A stretch of 64,000 nucleotides of DNA from Temnothorax longispinosus (lineage: Eukaryota; Arthropoda; Insecta; Hymenoptera; Formicidae), in the NCBI RefSeq assembly GCF_030848805.1, contig NC_092366.1, forward strand, positions 7,741,224 to 7,805,223, read 5' to 3'. Under the pieces are notes generated by a model. The model was not told the DNA's origin, did no database searches, and worked only from the letters and a program-made list of their open reading frames with translations. Shown here piece by piece: positions 51,701-63,950 of the stretch. The translations under genes were made by a program, and so were the position numbers. Position 1 is the stretch's first letter; each line of letters starts with the position of its first letter.

Positions 51701-52801
51701 GCCCAGGGGCAGGATCGGGAGACTAAGGAGAAGCTGGAGCAGTTGGAGAAGCGTGTGGAGCAACAGAGATTGAAGATCGAGGAGCTGCAAGCGAGGAAAG
51801 CACAGCAGGACTACGAGGCGATCGACGAGATGCTGCCGGAGCGACACGACGAGTCCGAGGATGAACAGCAGTTGCCGCTCAAGAGAGTGTTCGTCAAACG
51901 GAAACAGAGTATATACGACGAAGAGCGGGAGTACAATGACGAGACGGATACGACGAAGGGTGACCCGACCCAAGAGTCAGAAAAAGACGAGACGGAGCAA
52001 GTTATGGTAAAGCAAGAAGACAATCCTGTCGCAGAGGAGACGTTGGAAAATGTTCAAACAGAGGTCCAGAGCACGCTGAAAACGACGGTGACCGGTAGCA
52101 GCAGCAGCAGCAGCAACACTACGTCAACCGCCACGCCAGCTCCGAAGAAGGGCCCGACGATCTCCAGCAACAAGGTGTATTCGAACAAGCGTTACATGAT
52201 CGTGAAGCCGAGCGATACGTCGGAAGTGGAGGAGATGAGCCGCGAATTGTGCAGCATTTTCGAGACTACCGACAACGTGGTGAAGATGCAGGAGACGGTT
52301 CTGAGTAACCTCTCGCAGATTTCCGGTATCGCAACTTCGACTACGTCGGACGTGAACGCGTCCGCGAAAGAAAAGACCGACTCGGCAATGGAAGTCGACG
52401 AGCAGGATTTGGTGATGGATCAAGACATAAGATGTCATGCAGATGACATGCAGAGGATCGATGAGGAGAACATGAAGGAGGAGACGGCGATGGAGGTTGA
52501 GGTCGCGCAGGAGACGGAGATCAAACTGGACCCCGAGATGGAAGAGCCCACGCAGGTGATCGCCGTGCAGGAGGAGAGTCAGCCAGACTCCGGTGCTATC
52601 ACGCTGGACAATCAAGACCTCTCCGAGACCACTTCGATTTTCGAAGCGTCAGACGACGTGCTGGAGGTACAGAAATCGACGGCCGTTAGTCTGAGCGATT
52701 CCGTCATCGAGTTGTCGCAGGGCAACGACACTATCAATCTGAACGACACGAACGACAGCCAGGACAGCTTGGAGGTCAAGCTCTCGCAGATGGAGGGTTG
52801 A
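47645..52801 (+). CDS. ZAD/C2H2 zinc-finger transcription factor
   Basis: A nuclear DNA-binding protein with an insect-type ZAD. Two exons, 47645-47797 and 49391-52801, join in phase 0 across a 1.6 kb GT/AG intron to give 1187 residues. The ZAD zinc pairs are C14/C17 (VCRFC, exon 1) and C63/C66 (LCNMC, exon 2), so the intron splits the domain. Nine C2H2 fingers follow at about residues 200-450, starting with ACDQCERTFPLRQALLLHIQ and ending with the atypical TCDVCQESCRNRADYVTHIK. Then come acidic runs (about 469-490 and 511-530), basic IVLRK/VIVRRIIRQ/VVVKRP patches, a heptad-like coiled coil (about 820-870), a serine run and a long acidic, disordered C-terminus. ZADs mediate dimerisation in this family. 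I do not recognise a named orthologue. A polyadenylation signal lies at 53141-53146. Confidence 0.93.
48459..49010. repeat. Imperfect direct duplication in the zinc-finger gene intron
   Basis: A segment starting TATGTCAAATTCTATTTAAA at about 48,459 recurs from about 48,824 with small differences (TATGTCAAATTTTATTTAAA and onward, through ATTCCATTCTTTGAATATTA). The copies are about 175 bases long and about 365 bases apart. An AT microsatellite (about 48,727-48,775) lies between them. Confidence 0.75.
48727..48775. repeat. (AT)n microsatellite
   Basis: About 49 bases of TA repeat inside the intron of the zinc-finger gene. Confidence 0.9.
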
Positions 52802-53454
52802 AGGAGGTCTATTTTTTTTTTCTTTTGCTCGGCCGAGGTGCTGCACCAAGTAAAAATCATGCTCTCGAATTCACTGTAAGATTTCTGAGGTCTCTCGCAC
52901 GATTGGTAATAATTAATTTTGATACTTAGTATTCAAAATTAATCGCTGTTCAGTTTGGTTGACGTCAATATTAACGTTCCGGCAGTGGACCGTATTATCG
53001 GTATTATTGATATCATGCAATCGAGATTGAGTAAAAAATAGAATAATACAACGTTGCAATTATGAAGCAAGTATAAAAAAATTGCATTATTAAAATTGGT
53101 TTTGCATGTACCTAAATTGAGTTTGAGTCATTTAATATAAAATAAAGCTCGAGATCGTTTTAACACTTTAGCTGCAGAATACGCATATATACCATAGGAC
53201 GTATATATACGTACGAAAAAGAAACCTCTCATTTGCGTAATGTATTCCCGTCTATTCCCGTCTATAAAAAAGCTGTATGCGAGCATTTTTCGTATATATA
53301 GCAAACGGTTTTTAATTGAAACGCGCCACAGCTAAAGGAATAAAAGGATCGAATTCAACTCTCATAATTCGAGCTTTAATTACTTTAAAGTCATATATAT
53401 ATATATATATACACTATTATTATATAATAATTACAATATTAAGTTTCTTGAATT

Positions 53455-53500
<46 letters not shown>

Positions 53501-56500
53501 GTCACGTTATTTTTATTATTTTAATTATTACAATGCATAATATTATATAATATATATTAATATTATAATATATATTATAAATATTATAATTATATATTAT
53601 AATTATATTATTAATATATATTATATTATAAATACACTTAATAATATATTAGAACACTGACATAACATCACAAGACCTCTAAAAATTTTATTCTTTTCTA
53701 GTTGACTCTTATAATGTTAGCTTTTATAATTGACTTTGTCTCTTCTGTCATCTTGAGTTCCCATTTCCATATACATAATTATGAAAAAGCGTTCATTAAA
53801 ATTATTAATCTATTTTCTTAAATACTAAATGAAGTTCTAATGTCTCTCTTATCCTAATGCAGTTTAACTTCGACAGTATCATTGATATTCAGAATAGCAA
53901 CGTTAATTTCCAATTGCGCAAGACTCGACGAGAATTTCGGCGAATTAAACTGACAGCAACAAGCATTTATATATTCCGTTAACGTACACTGCGAATCGAA
54001 GTGTGTTATTTTGACATTTTAACTGAAGCTCTTCTTACATATTTCTTGTCATTTTAAATTACGTCATTTAACACAGCTAAACCGTATTAACTTTTAATTT
54101 AATGCGATTAAGCGTGTTAATTTAACACCCAACAAAACATGTAAAATGAGCTATTTGGATTTACAGTGTATACAGATATTAAAACTAAATCAATCGTGTG
54201 AGAACGCTTTTACAGAAGAATCTCGTTGCATTTCTTTGATTTAAGCACACACGTGTTTTTTTTTTTTTTTTTTGTTTTTTTTTTCCAGTCGCTTCGACGA
54301 TATCGAAGCTCGGTGATCGCGCTTCTCTCAGGATCACGTCGAAATTTCTCTCACATGTCTTTCACTCCTCTTTCTGTCCGAAGATGATAGATTTGACGAA
54401 GGTAAAACTGACTTGAACGAATCATGTATCATTTACCATTATCGCGCGAACGTGACGAATTATCTTAATTATTTAACACGTATCAAGATACCTATTATGT
54501 ACATTTCAAAGCTTTCCTTCTCGTAGCTATACAATTATGTTTATTGCTTTTCCTGGTAGCTTGGAAAGTTGCAACATTCTGAAGTATCTTATTGATTCTG
54601 CCATATCTTATCTTATTTACCCTGATATCGCAAAATTTGATTCATGCCAATTCTCGAGGTGAACAGAACGATTTCTAGATCGGAAAGAGTTTCCGATTCC
54701 TAACATGCTTGCCTTTATTTCGCCCGTATTGTTGTTCAACTAGGTACATCCGCAATGAGAGGACAATTGTAAATATATGGTCAGCCACCGGATGGTTTTA
54801 TTGGCATCAACTTGCGAACTGTATCACAGCTGTGAGAAATATGTACATACCGTGTCTCTCCTGGCGGTTTCTTCATTCGCGCACGTTCGCTTTCGCTACG
54901 ACAAAACAAAGGGAAAAAAAAAGAAAAGAAAAGTCGTCGGATTTGTCTTCTTTTTTAGCGTTAAGGATTAGTGCGTAGCCAGGGCCAGTTGCACCAACCA
55001 ACGGTTGTCATTCGCCTGGCACTCCCCCCCCCCCCAGTCAATTAAGTCACTTTTACGATTTTTAATTATGATGAATATCTTATTTAATTCAATGTAATTA
55101 AGACGTCTGCATTTTAATCTGAAAATGTTAGAGTAATTTGACTATTCTAAATTATATAATTACGCTATCATTTCCGAAACACGGAAACAAATGATTTAGC
55201 TAACCGGTTTTTAACGTCGATTGAAATGCAAGTCGCTAATTGAAGTCGCGATCGACTTAATCTACGATTAAATTAATTCTTTTTCTTCGAGCTTGCTCCT
55301 ACGTTTAGAATAATTGTAGATATTAAAACCGCGAGATTTATTTTTCTCCTTTTTTTCTCGTTTTCTTATTGGTGCAACGGACTCTGATTCTGCAAGTCAA
55401 CACATTTATAACGTTGGGAACATAAGAGATAATGAACTATGGATATATGTTTACAGTAATCATATACAGAATTATTTCGTTAAACTAGTTGAAACGGTAA
55501 CATGTAGGTTACCCGATATTCTGCAAGATACTTGGAACTATATATGAAATACAAAAGTGTGTAAGTGTAGAAAGTCCACCTGGATATTTATTGCGCCTTT
55601 TCTCCGTCCCATCCACTTCCGAGCAACAATTAATATACAAACAGGCAATTCAAAGAGGGAGAAAGAGGTAAGAATTATTACATAATTATATATTATATAT
55701 AGTAGGTATAACAATTATTGTAGCGTTTTATTATTGGCAAGAGGATAATAATAATTCGACAGATTTATATAAAAACTTAGACATTTTATTCCATACAACA
55801 TTACATATAACGGTCACATTTATGTTAGTAATACGTACGTACCCTCTGATGATCATTATTAATATATAAATATTGTCTTGTTGATTCTATTTGATTGATT
55901 GATTCTATTAATGCATTATTTTTGTTGCCAAGGTATGAAATATATATGATGAATTAAAAGTCACGATTACTTGAAAATTAGTCGCGTTTTTTTACGATAC
56001 GCTTTTAAGCAATTATATAGTGCATGGTTTTTAATCAAATATCTTACAATTTTGTTTTTAATAAACTTACGTGCATGTGAACATGTCAAAAGATTCAGGG
56101 ATCTACGATGATCGGGTAAAAAATGTCGAGACACAATCATCTGTGTATCAAAACTTACGCGAAATAATTACGAGCATGCATTTGCGTTAATCTAATTGCG
56201 AAAATATCGAAAAGTCACACAAGCTTATAAATTAATAAAACATACAAATGACTAAGCAAATAAAAAACGATAATTTATTTAAAAAAAGGTAATGGATAAC
56301 TACTCTGATCGAATCTTGCTTGTTTGCAAGCAAAATATTTGTTATTTATTAATTAGTAACTAAATAAGGATAAATTATTAAAGGTTGAATTAAGATTTTT
56401 CATATATGTATATAATATGAAATGATAAGTTAACAGATATGCATTCACTAACATTATCAAATGCTAAAATTTGAAATTGCTTCACATACTTATGACGTTT

Positions 56501-57334
56501 AAGCAGACTGCATGATCTTTTTTTAGTATTATTGTGATTAAAGTGCAGACAAATTTAGTCAAATGTTAGGTGGATCGATAATTATCAAAGGTGTTATCAA
56601 AATGCATCTTGTGCAATAAACGGGTGGCTATGTGTTACTCAATGTGGCATGAGATGTCGGCAACGTTACTTCGTGACAAAAGATCTCTTTGGCTTTCTTC
56701 ACACTCGAATCTTTTACGATTACAGGACGACGATCTATATCATTATCGTATAATCAAATTTTTTGAGGTTTAATTTGTGCAATGAAAGATATTGTTATAA
56801 ATTGGCAAAAAATTATAGGGAGAAAAAAAAAGGAGAGAGACTCTTAATGCCTTAATATTTTATAAAGCACGGAATTCTCTTGAGAAATTTATCTATCAAT
56901 TTAATTCATTTAGTTGCATTAAATTTCCTTTGTGACTATATATTTCTATGATGCCTTAAATAATTGAAGCATTAAAGGCATTTTCAAATTACGTTAATAT
57001 CTCTCTTGCTGAACTTTTAAAAATTGCTAACTGTACCTAATTATGAAAAACATGTACATTTTATTTTAAAGTCAGCGAATTGAAATGCAAATGATTGCGC
57101 CCGTAGATCGTCCTATCTCCTCAAGGATCAATAAAAATCGACGTCGTCACAATCGTGTTTTTTTTTTTTTAACATCACTCCATTAGAAAGCAATTTTATA
57201 TAAACTTCAGTTTCGAAATGCACGCGCGGTACTTTTTACATATAAAAGCTGTCGGATAGTTCTTATCACATTATATACGATAAAAGATGATTGGCGAGTT
57301 GGCAGAGAAAGACGGTTAGAGTCGGTTAAGAGCG
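52802..57334. other. Intergenic region after the zinc-finger gene
   Basis: Includes the zinc-finger 3' UTR with AATAAA at 53141-53146, AT microsatellites at about 53,394-53,412 and 53,456-53,495, a 17-base T run near 54,257 and a C run near 55,024. I see no supported exon. Confidence 0.6.
53141..53146 (+). promoter_or_regulatory. Polyadenylation signal of the zinc-finger gene
   Basis: AATAAA about 340 bases past the stop at 52801. Confidence 0.45.
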
Positions 57335-57540
57335 TCAAGCGAGACTGGCGTTTTTCCTGCTGGCAAGATTCTGGAGCTGTAAAACAAGGATGTTTTCATG
57401 TTCGCTATTCTCTTTTAATTCTTTTTTTTTTTTAGACGCGGAAGTTCTATACTACGGGCGAATCGCTAGATCGCTCTTGTACGTCTGGGCATCTTCGTAT
57501 CTTAAAGTCCGCCACGTCCGCTGTCAATGTACTCGAACCT
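57335..57540 (-). other. Two candidate alternative last exons of the aquaporin gene
   Basis: Downstream of the aquaporin on its strand, an acceptor TATCCCACAG precedes 57502-57540, which reads RFEYIDSGRGGL-stop in phase 0. A second acceptor, GTTTTACAG, precedes 57335-57376, which reads LQNLASRKNASLA-stop, also phase 0. Exon 3 of the aquaporin has a possible phase-0 donor in its tail (AAGGAG|GTACAT). Either exon could replace the short VHRTTRM tail. This is inferred from splice signals only. Confidence 0.3.
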
Positions 57541-58459
57541 CTGTGGGATAGAGACGATCGTGGACTTTAGAATGGAAGTCTCTTATCCCGGCAAAAGTGG
57601 TGCACTTGGTTCCGGTGCAAAATAGTTGCGAGATTTTGTAAAGAATGAAGAAAAAGCGCGAAATAGTCATAAAAGCAAGTATATCTTGTATGCTATCGTT
57701 TTCTTGAAAAGTTTCTGAACGATGGTTTTTCTTTTTTTCGACTCTTTTAATGTTGTGAAGATTCTATGAAAATTAGGTACGAAAAGCTATCTTGAACGAG
57801 ATTCTTTTTCTAAAAAAAAAAAATATGTTTTTCTTCGGAAGATAAAAACGCATTTCTATCGCATTTTACTATCATACATTATGAGCATGCACGAATAAAT
57901 TTTTTTATTAAGTACCCTTTGCAAGAATCGGACAAGAATTTGTGCTTCCGAAAAGTCACATCGTCAAGTAAAAAATATCGAAATTTTAATAAATAGTATT
58001 ATTTATAAGTGGAAAGTTAATGCGTATTTCAGTGCAGCGATTTTCATGCGGATTAAACGTTTGTTAATGCATAGGAAGATGCCAGACTTACATTGTATCT
58101 AGAAACTAAAATATTTTCAAGCCACCTTCAGACACTGACAATTTGAAAAAAATATCCAAAGCTCGACACTTAATTTAGTCAATACTTAATCTTTTATTTA
58201 TTGAAAAAATTGAAATATCTGAATAATCATGAAGAGTTTACCAAAAATTAAATAAATTATTGAAAAAATCAAGGAACTCAATAAAAATGTATAGCTTCTT
58301 TATTAATTATTTAAAAAGTTTAAGAAAATTGGAAAATTTATCTAACAGAAATTAAGGAAAATTTAAGACTTAATAAATTTATGGAAAATTGAGAATGAGA
58401 TAAAATTGATTATGAGATCTCGGCAACAGGATATTTTCTACTCGTGTCTGAAAGTGATC

Positions 58460-60047
58460 TCACATTCTTGTGGTACGATGTACCTCCTTTTCGTCGGTGG
58501 CGACGGAGGCATAAGTCCTGGCGGGGATTTCCGGTTGCTTGGCAGGTCCGATCGCATGTACGTAGATGAGTGCACCGGCGATACCGCCCATAATTGGACC
58601 CACCCAGTACACCCAGTGATTGTCGAAGACGCCCATCACCACGGCGCTGCCCAGCGAACGCGCCGGATTCATCCCCGCACCCGTTCGCGGTATCTGATTA
58701 TTAAAATATTGTTACAAAAACGTAAAATAATAACAAAAACAAAACAAAATTATAACTCTTGAATTTCTATAAGACATCTAACAATAAGACTTTAAAGCAA
58801 TTACAGTAATAAAGAGTTAATTTTGAAATTTTAAACTTCAAAGAGTACAAAATAAATGTATTATATTAGGATAATCGAATTAAATTCGATTTGAATTAAA
58901 TTAAAATTGTAATTTAATTCAATTTTAAGATTTATTTTGAAATATTTAAAATATAATTAAAATAAGTAGGAACTGTCTTTGTGATTAGAATCGGAGTACT
59001 TACGCCGGCGAGATGGCCGACGGAGACCGACAGGCCGATTAAAAGGGGCGCGATGCCCTTGCTGTCTGGTTTAGCGGCGTCGCACGCCCCGCAAACTACC
59101 AGCACCAAGAGCAAAGCGAGGAAGAACTCGATGCCGAATCCTTGCACTGGAGTGATCCCGTGGGAGAGCTTCACCACGCCCAGGAAAGCCTCCATCGTAT
59201 CGGCCGAAAGGGCTCTTATGATCGCCGAACCCGCGATAGCGCCCGCGCATTGCGCCACAACGTACAGAACACCCCTGATAATCGGTACCTGCGACCGAGA
59301 ATTGTTACCGTAATTAACCGACAGGAAACATTTGGGCAAGAAAAGAAGACGAACTTGAACAGATAGTTCAAGTTGATTGGATAAGCCACATAATTAATTC
59401 AGTCAACGATACTCAATTGATTTTTAATTACTAGAATCATTTATGTGATAATATAAAAATTAATTGCGTTTATTAACGCGTTTATTTGAAATTTACTGGG
59501 ATCTCTTTTGATCGGCCAGATAGTTCTGTTTCTTTATAGATGCAAAGACGATCAATTTTCATCGCGGGATATCGAATTCTTCGGGCTCTTCTAGGATAGA
59601 TTTCATTTGCGGAATAATAAACGATTCTCGGTTTACATATGATAGACGTATACACATATATTATATCAGATTGAAAGCGATTTTAAATAGAAGGTTTTAG
59701 ACAGATCAAGTGTTTAGAGGAATTTTCTACAGGGGCAAGTTAAAAATACTGAAATTTTTATTGAATATTAATATAAAATCTGTCACTACCTTGCCAATGA
59801 CAACGAGACCGCACGTGACCGCCGGATTGATGTGACCCCCGGAGATATGACCTATCGTCTGGATTACGACCGCCACCACCAGACCAACGCACAAGCTAAT
59901 AGCGACGACACTTCCGGTCACCACGGTACCGCAGACGAAGAAGTTGAGTAACAGGGTGCCGAAGAATTCCGCCAGAAGGGCGCGAGGAAGACCGACCTTC
60001 TTGTCGGTGAGCTCGTCAGCGCCCAGAGCATTCTTCAGATTCACCAT
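58460..60047 (-). CDS. Aquaporin (MIP family water/solute channel)
   Basis: Membrane channel of the major intrinsic protein family. Three exons in phase 0: 59790-60047, 59004-59288 and 58460-58693, all GT/AG, giving 258 residues. Six hydrophobic segments are visible. The first NPA box is in GHINPAVTCG (exon 1) and the second in GAGMNPARSLG (exon 3), with the selectivity-filter arginine directly after the second NPA. Helix 5 keeps the histidine typical of water-selective aquaporins (SVSVGHLAG), which argues against the glycerol-type insect Eglp proteins, where this residue is changed. The start codon directly follows an acceptor-like ATATCTCAG, so a 5' exon, coding or not, is likely upstream. 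I cannot decide between the Drip, Prip and related classes. Alternative C-terminal exons may lie near 57.4 kb. Confidence 0.9.
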
Positions 60048-61222
60048 CTGAGATATGTAAGCAAAAAGTAAGTGAAAAATGGAATCAATGTTAGGAAGAG
60101 GGGAAAAAATATATGTATTACAAACAAATATATGTAATCCGAATAAAGAGTAAAAAAATGTTTATCTCGAAGTAACAAAAAATTTTAATACTAGGGTAAT
60201 TTTTGTTGAGATTTTATGACGTAGGATTATTACTTTAGCGGCATTTTTCCAAGAGACGAAATATATTTAATTCGTTATCGTCTTTATGTAATATGACTAA
60301 ATAAGAGCATTTTAGACGTTCAAAATTTAAAATGGATTTTTCTTTCGAGCTTTAACACTCTTTTTTAGCGACGTTTAGCGGCTCTGTCGATCGACGGAGT
60401 GGATCTAGATCGAGGACGCGACGTTTTATGAGCGCAGCCGCGACGAAAGCTTCGCCAGACTGCATTACGTATGCAGATCGTTACATCCTTACCATCCAAA
60501 CGATCGGTTCGAATTACCTAATTGCGCCAATCGCTCGCTGGTTGAACGCTTTTACGCGCTTTAATTACAAGCAACCGTGTTTTTCTTTTCCAATCAAAAC
60601 AAAAAGCTCACATATTTCATTGTCCGTATATTACTACTCTATAATTTACAATTTTGTGTTATTGTTTGTATTGCAATTTTGGAAAGAATATAAATAGCTT
60701 CTTTAGAACAAGAAAAATGAGAATTGGACGTAATTATATAATTGAAAATTATATAATTGCGATATTTGCGTGGCTTTAATGAAGAATAAAAATTATTCTA
60801 TGTACATTAAAATTTCATTCTTATTGTTAGTACATATCATGTTTAATTAGATACACAATTAATTTTTTTTAATGTTGCATGCGTAAAACAACGAATTAAT
60901 TAATTTTTAATTAAGTTAAATACAATTTATATATATCTAGTTAGAATAATAAAAAATAGTATAAATTATTATAACTTTCGATAAAACTGATTCTAAAATT
61001 ATGTTTCATTGTATTTAAATTTTATTAATCTCATTCTTCAATAACATTTTTAATTAAATTTTTTCCGAATAATTACGACATTAAAGATGCAATTGGCAAT
61101 TTTTATTTTATTTTTACCTACTTAAAAAAATTGTGGATTTACTATTAATGTCTTAAATTTGTTTCAGAACTATGATTTCTTTTCGTGATTTGTTCCTTTT
61201 ACCACGTTTCTTTTGCCGATAA
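60048..61222. other. Intergenic region upstream of the aquaporin
   Basis: Probably contains the aquaporin 5' exon and promoter. A GC-richer island at about 60,360-60,560 is the best candidate. Otherwise AT-rich, with no supported coding exon. Confidence 0.5.
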
Positions 61223-61457
61223 ATGTTTCAAGCAACAAATCATCGTCAGAGGCAACCGGCTTCTCTTCCAAAAATGCCATCACGCGGATTACGCAATTAT
61301 ACAGGCGTCATTACTAAAGTCGTGAGCCGAGATGATCCGATCCTACAGATGATGTCACAGCCCGAGATTGTTCCTCCTTCGCATCCGCTCGACTCTGTCA
61401 TAAAGCTATTTGTCGCTTACATGGCCGATTTGCTAAATCTCGCCGTTACGAAGCCCG
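61223..61457 (+). CDS. Possible coding exon of an unrecognised gene, partial
   Basis: An open stretch of 78 codons starts at an ATG (61223; a second in-frame ATG is at 61277) and ends exactly at a strong donor CCCG|GTAAGT (61458). The base composition is richer than the surroundings and amino-acid use is protein-like (for example ILQMMSQPEIVPPSHPLDSV and KLFVAYMADLLNLAV). I do not recognise the family. No matching downstream exon is visible before the transposable structure at the right edge, so the gene, if real, continues outside the window. Confidence 0.35.
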
Positions 61458-62494
61458 GTAAGTCAGAGGAACCGGATTTATTTGTTGATGCGTTTATACG
61501 AGATCACACGATCGTTCGTCAATCCCGATTTTCGCGAATATAGATTGTAAGCCGAGAAATCATTTAGAATAATTAATATTTTACAGAAGTTAAATCTAAT
61601 ACTTATTTCATAGAAATGTTATTTTATAATATTAATATATATATTTTTATATATTAATATTTATTAATTAATTAATTTACTGATATTAATAATTAATATA
61701 TAATAATTATAATACGCGTTCAGCAAATAAAAATTTACAGATGTTTTGAAATTTGATATTTTAAAAATAAATTTTTTAACAGGCCTCAAATCCGTCTTTT
61801 CTGTGAGCCAACACACATTTTCAAACCATCGATATATCATCATGTCGTTTATCATATTTTCTAACGTTTCGCGTGACTTTCTATTTTATAACATTTTGTC
61901 CGCGTGGCATTATTAGCTGAATTAATGAATTCCGCTTGACCGCGACAATTTCATCGGCTTGTAAAAGTGCGGTTAACGCTCGCACGTTAATATAGAGGCG
62001 TGCGACAGTGCCGGGGAAATTCTGCGAAATTCGAGTCGAATCTTTATTTCCCATCGTTTATTTAGCCTTCCTGCCATTAATTTCATCGCTGTAAGATCAT
62101 GAAGTTTATATGCTTTCGTAAATGCGTTTTTTCCGCAAAGATTTAATCAAATCACGAACGCGCGCCGACAACAACGCAAGTTTACGTTGCGAATTGCGTG
62201 CTAATAGATAGAACAATTATTTCTTGTTTGTACTGGCGATTATTTATGTGTTAAACGTTATGGAAGCTTTTTTATCAAAACGTGAATCTTTCCACAAATA
62301 ATAGCTCAAAAAATTTCCTTAGGAAATTCCACAAAACGCTGTCTAATTTCGAAAGTATAATATTATGAGGCGTGCTCTCGTTCGCATAATGTCAGCATAT
62401 GTTATATTATTATTTGCATATTATTGTTTATTGATATTTACTTTATTCTGTAATATGACATATGCATGATAGTACAATTTCTATTTTATTAAGT
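61458..62494. other. AT-rich region, no gene seen
   Basis: Either the intron after the possible exon ending at 61457 or intergenic DNA. No exon, RNA gene or element recognised. Confidence 0.5.
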
Positions 62495-63950
62495 GTAAGA
62501 ACATAAAAGAAATTGGCAATAAGAGAGTCGACGCGGTTATTAGTGCGTAATGTCAAAAGACAGATATATTTGCATATTACAAATTTCCTGACGTTTCGCA
62601 CGGAAAAAAAAGATTAGCTACTATAACTAAAATAGTCGTATTATATGGATAACTAACATTTTTTGCAGCGAGAACAAAAGGTTTTGCTACAATTGTTAAA
62701 CTATAGCTCTCACTGCAAAAAATATAGCTCTTGCTGCACAAAATATGATAGTTATCTATATTTTACGACTATTTTAGCTATAGTAGCTAATCCCTTTTTT
62801 CCGTGCGGCTCTTCTTCAAGCCATCCTCAGCGGTACAACAATAAACCATTCTCCATCATAACCATGAGCCTTCGGATTAGGAGGTCGGAAAACCATGAGA
62901 ACTAAATGATTGCTATCTATAAGTGGTCAAACATAATTAATGAAACAAAGAATAAGAGCAATAACTCATTTTTATCCGAACACTCACCAGATAGTTCGGA
63001 GAACGGAGGATGATCAACAATATAAAATTACATTAAAGATTAAAGTGTCCATGACATGTTATTGTCACGATATAGATCGCACGACACTGTGAGCCGTCAA
63101 GTTGAATAAGAACAATTATACCAAGTAAATTAGGAATCTTGTAGGTCATAATGGAAATCACATTTGTTGGAATACGAATACACATTCAGTTATTACGGAA
63201 CATAGATTAAATTTTGATCATGAGTTTGACTGGGAGAATGTCGCAGTCTATGACAGGGAAAAATATGTATCTAAAAACGACTTGTTTCAAAAATAATTTA
63301 CATTAAATTGCAAATTAATAGCCTTGATTTACAAAAAGATACTAAATTCCTACATCATGCATACGTTCCTATTTTAAATAAATTTAAATAAATTGTAACA
63401 TTGCGCTTGTTTGTTCCTTGGTCTGAGAATGATATTTATATACATTTATTTATTTATTATTTACACTTTTATTTCCATTATGACCTACAAGATTCCTAAT
63501 TTACTTGGTATAATTGTTCTTATTCCACTTAACGGCTCACAGTGTCGTGCGATCTATCGTGACAATAACATGTCATGGACACTTTAATCTTTAATGTAAT
63601 TTTATATTGTTAACCATCCTCCGTTCTCCGGACTATCTGGTGAGTGTTCGGATAAAAATGAGTTATTGCTCTTATTCTTTGTTTCATTAATTATGTTTGA
63701 CCACTTATAGATAGCAATCATTTAGTTCTCATGGTTTTCCGACCTCCTAATCCGAACGCTCATGGTTATGATAGAGAATGGTTTATTGTTGTACCGCTGA
63801 GAGGATGACTCGAAGAAGAGCCGAAACGTCCGGAAATTTGTAATATATGCAAATGTATCTGACTTTTGACATTACGTACTAATAACCGCGTCGACTCTCT
63901 TATTGCCAATTTCTTTTATGTTCTTATTATTATTGAGAGTCCTTAATTAT
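62495..63950. mobile_element. Composite inverted-repeat transposable structure
   Basis: Two long inverted arms (left about 62,495-63,165, right about 63,460-63,950) share the order AAGAGAGTCGACGCGGTTAT, TTTGCATAT, ACGTTTCG, CCTCAGCGGTAC, then a long unique stretch ending ATTATGACCTACAAGATTCC, each as reverse complements. The centre (about 63,170-63,460) has no reverse transcriptase or transposase. The left arm is interrupted by a separate 207-bp element. The CTGA-GGA...CCGAAACGTC motif in the arms recalls the terminal motif of Penelope-like retroelements, but no coding sequence is present to confirm the class. Confidence 0.7.
62599..62805. mobile_element. Nested 207-bp palindromic MITE
   Basis: It starts CACGGAAAAAA and ends TTTTTTCCGTG, with imperfect inverted arms sharing GATTAGCTACTATA and AAAATAGTCGTA. 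It splits the otherwise continuous ACGTTTCGGCTC of the left arm, leaving CG on both sides (62597-62598 and 62806-62807). The intact right arm (63,815-63,830) shows the uninterrupted sequence, which proves the insertion. Confidence 0.8.

Noticed and set aside
51155..51973. Long open frame (272 codons) antisense to the zinc-finger gene, with others at 50372-50983 and 49244-49738
   Set aside because: These lie opposite codon-biased coding DNA and have low-complexity Leu/Val-rich translations; they are typical shadows of the plus-strand gene.
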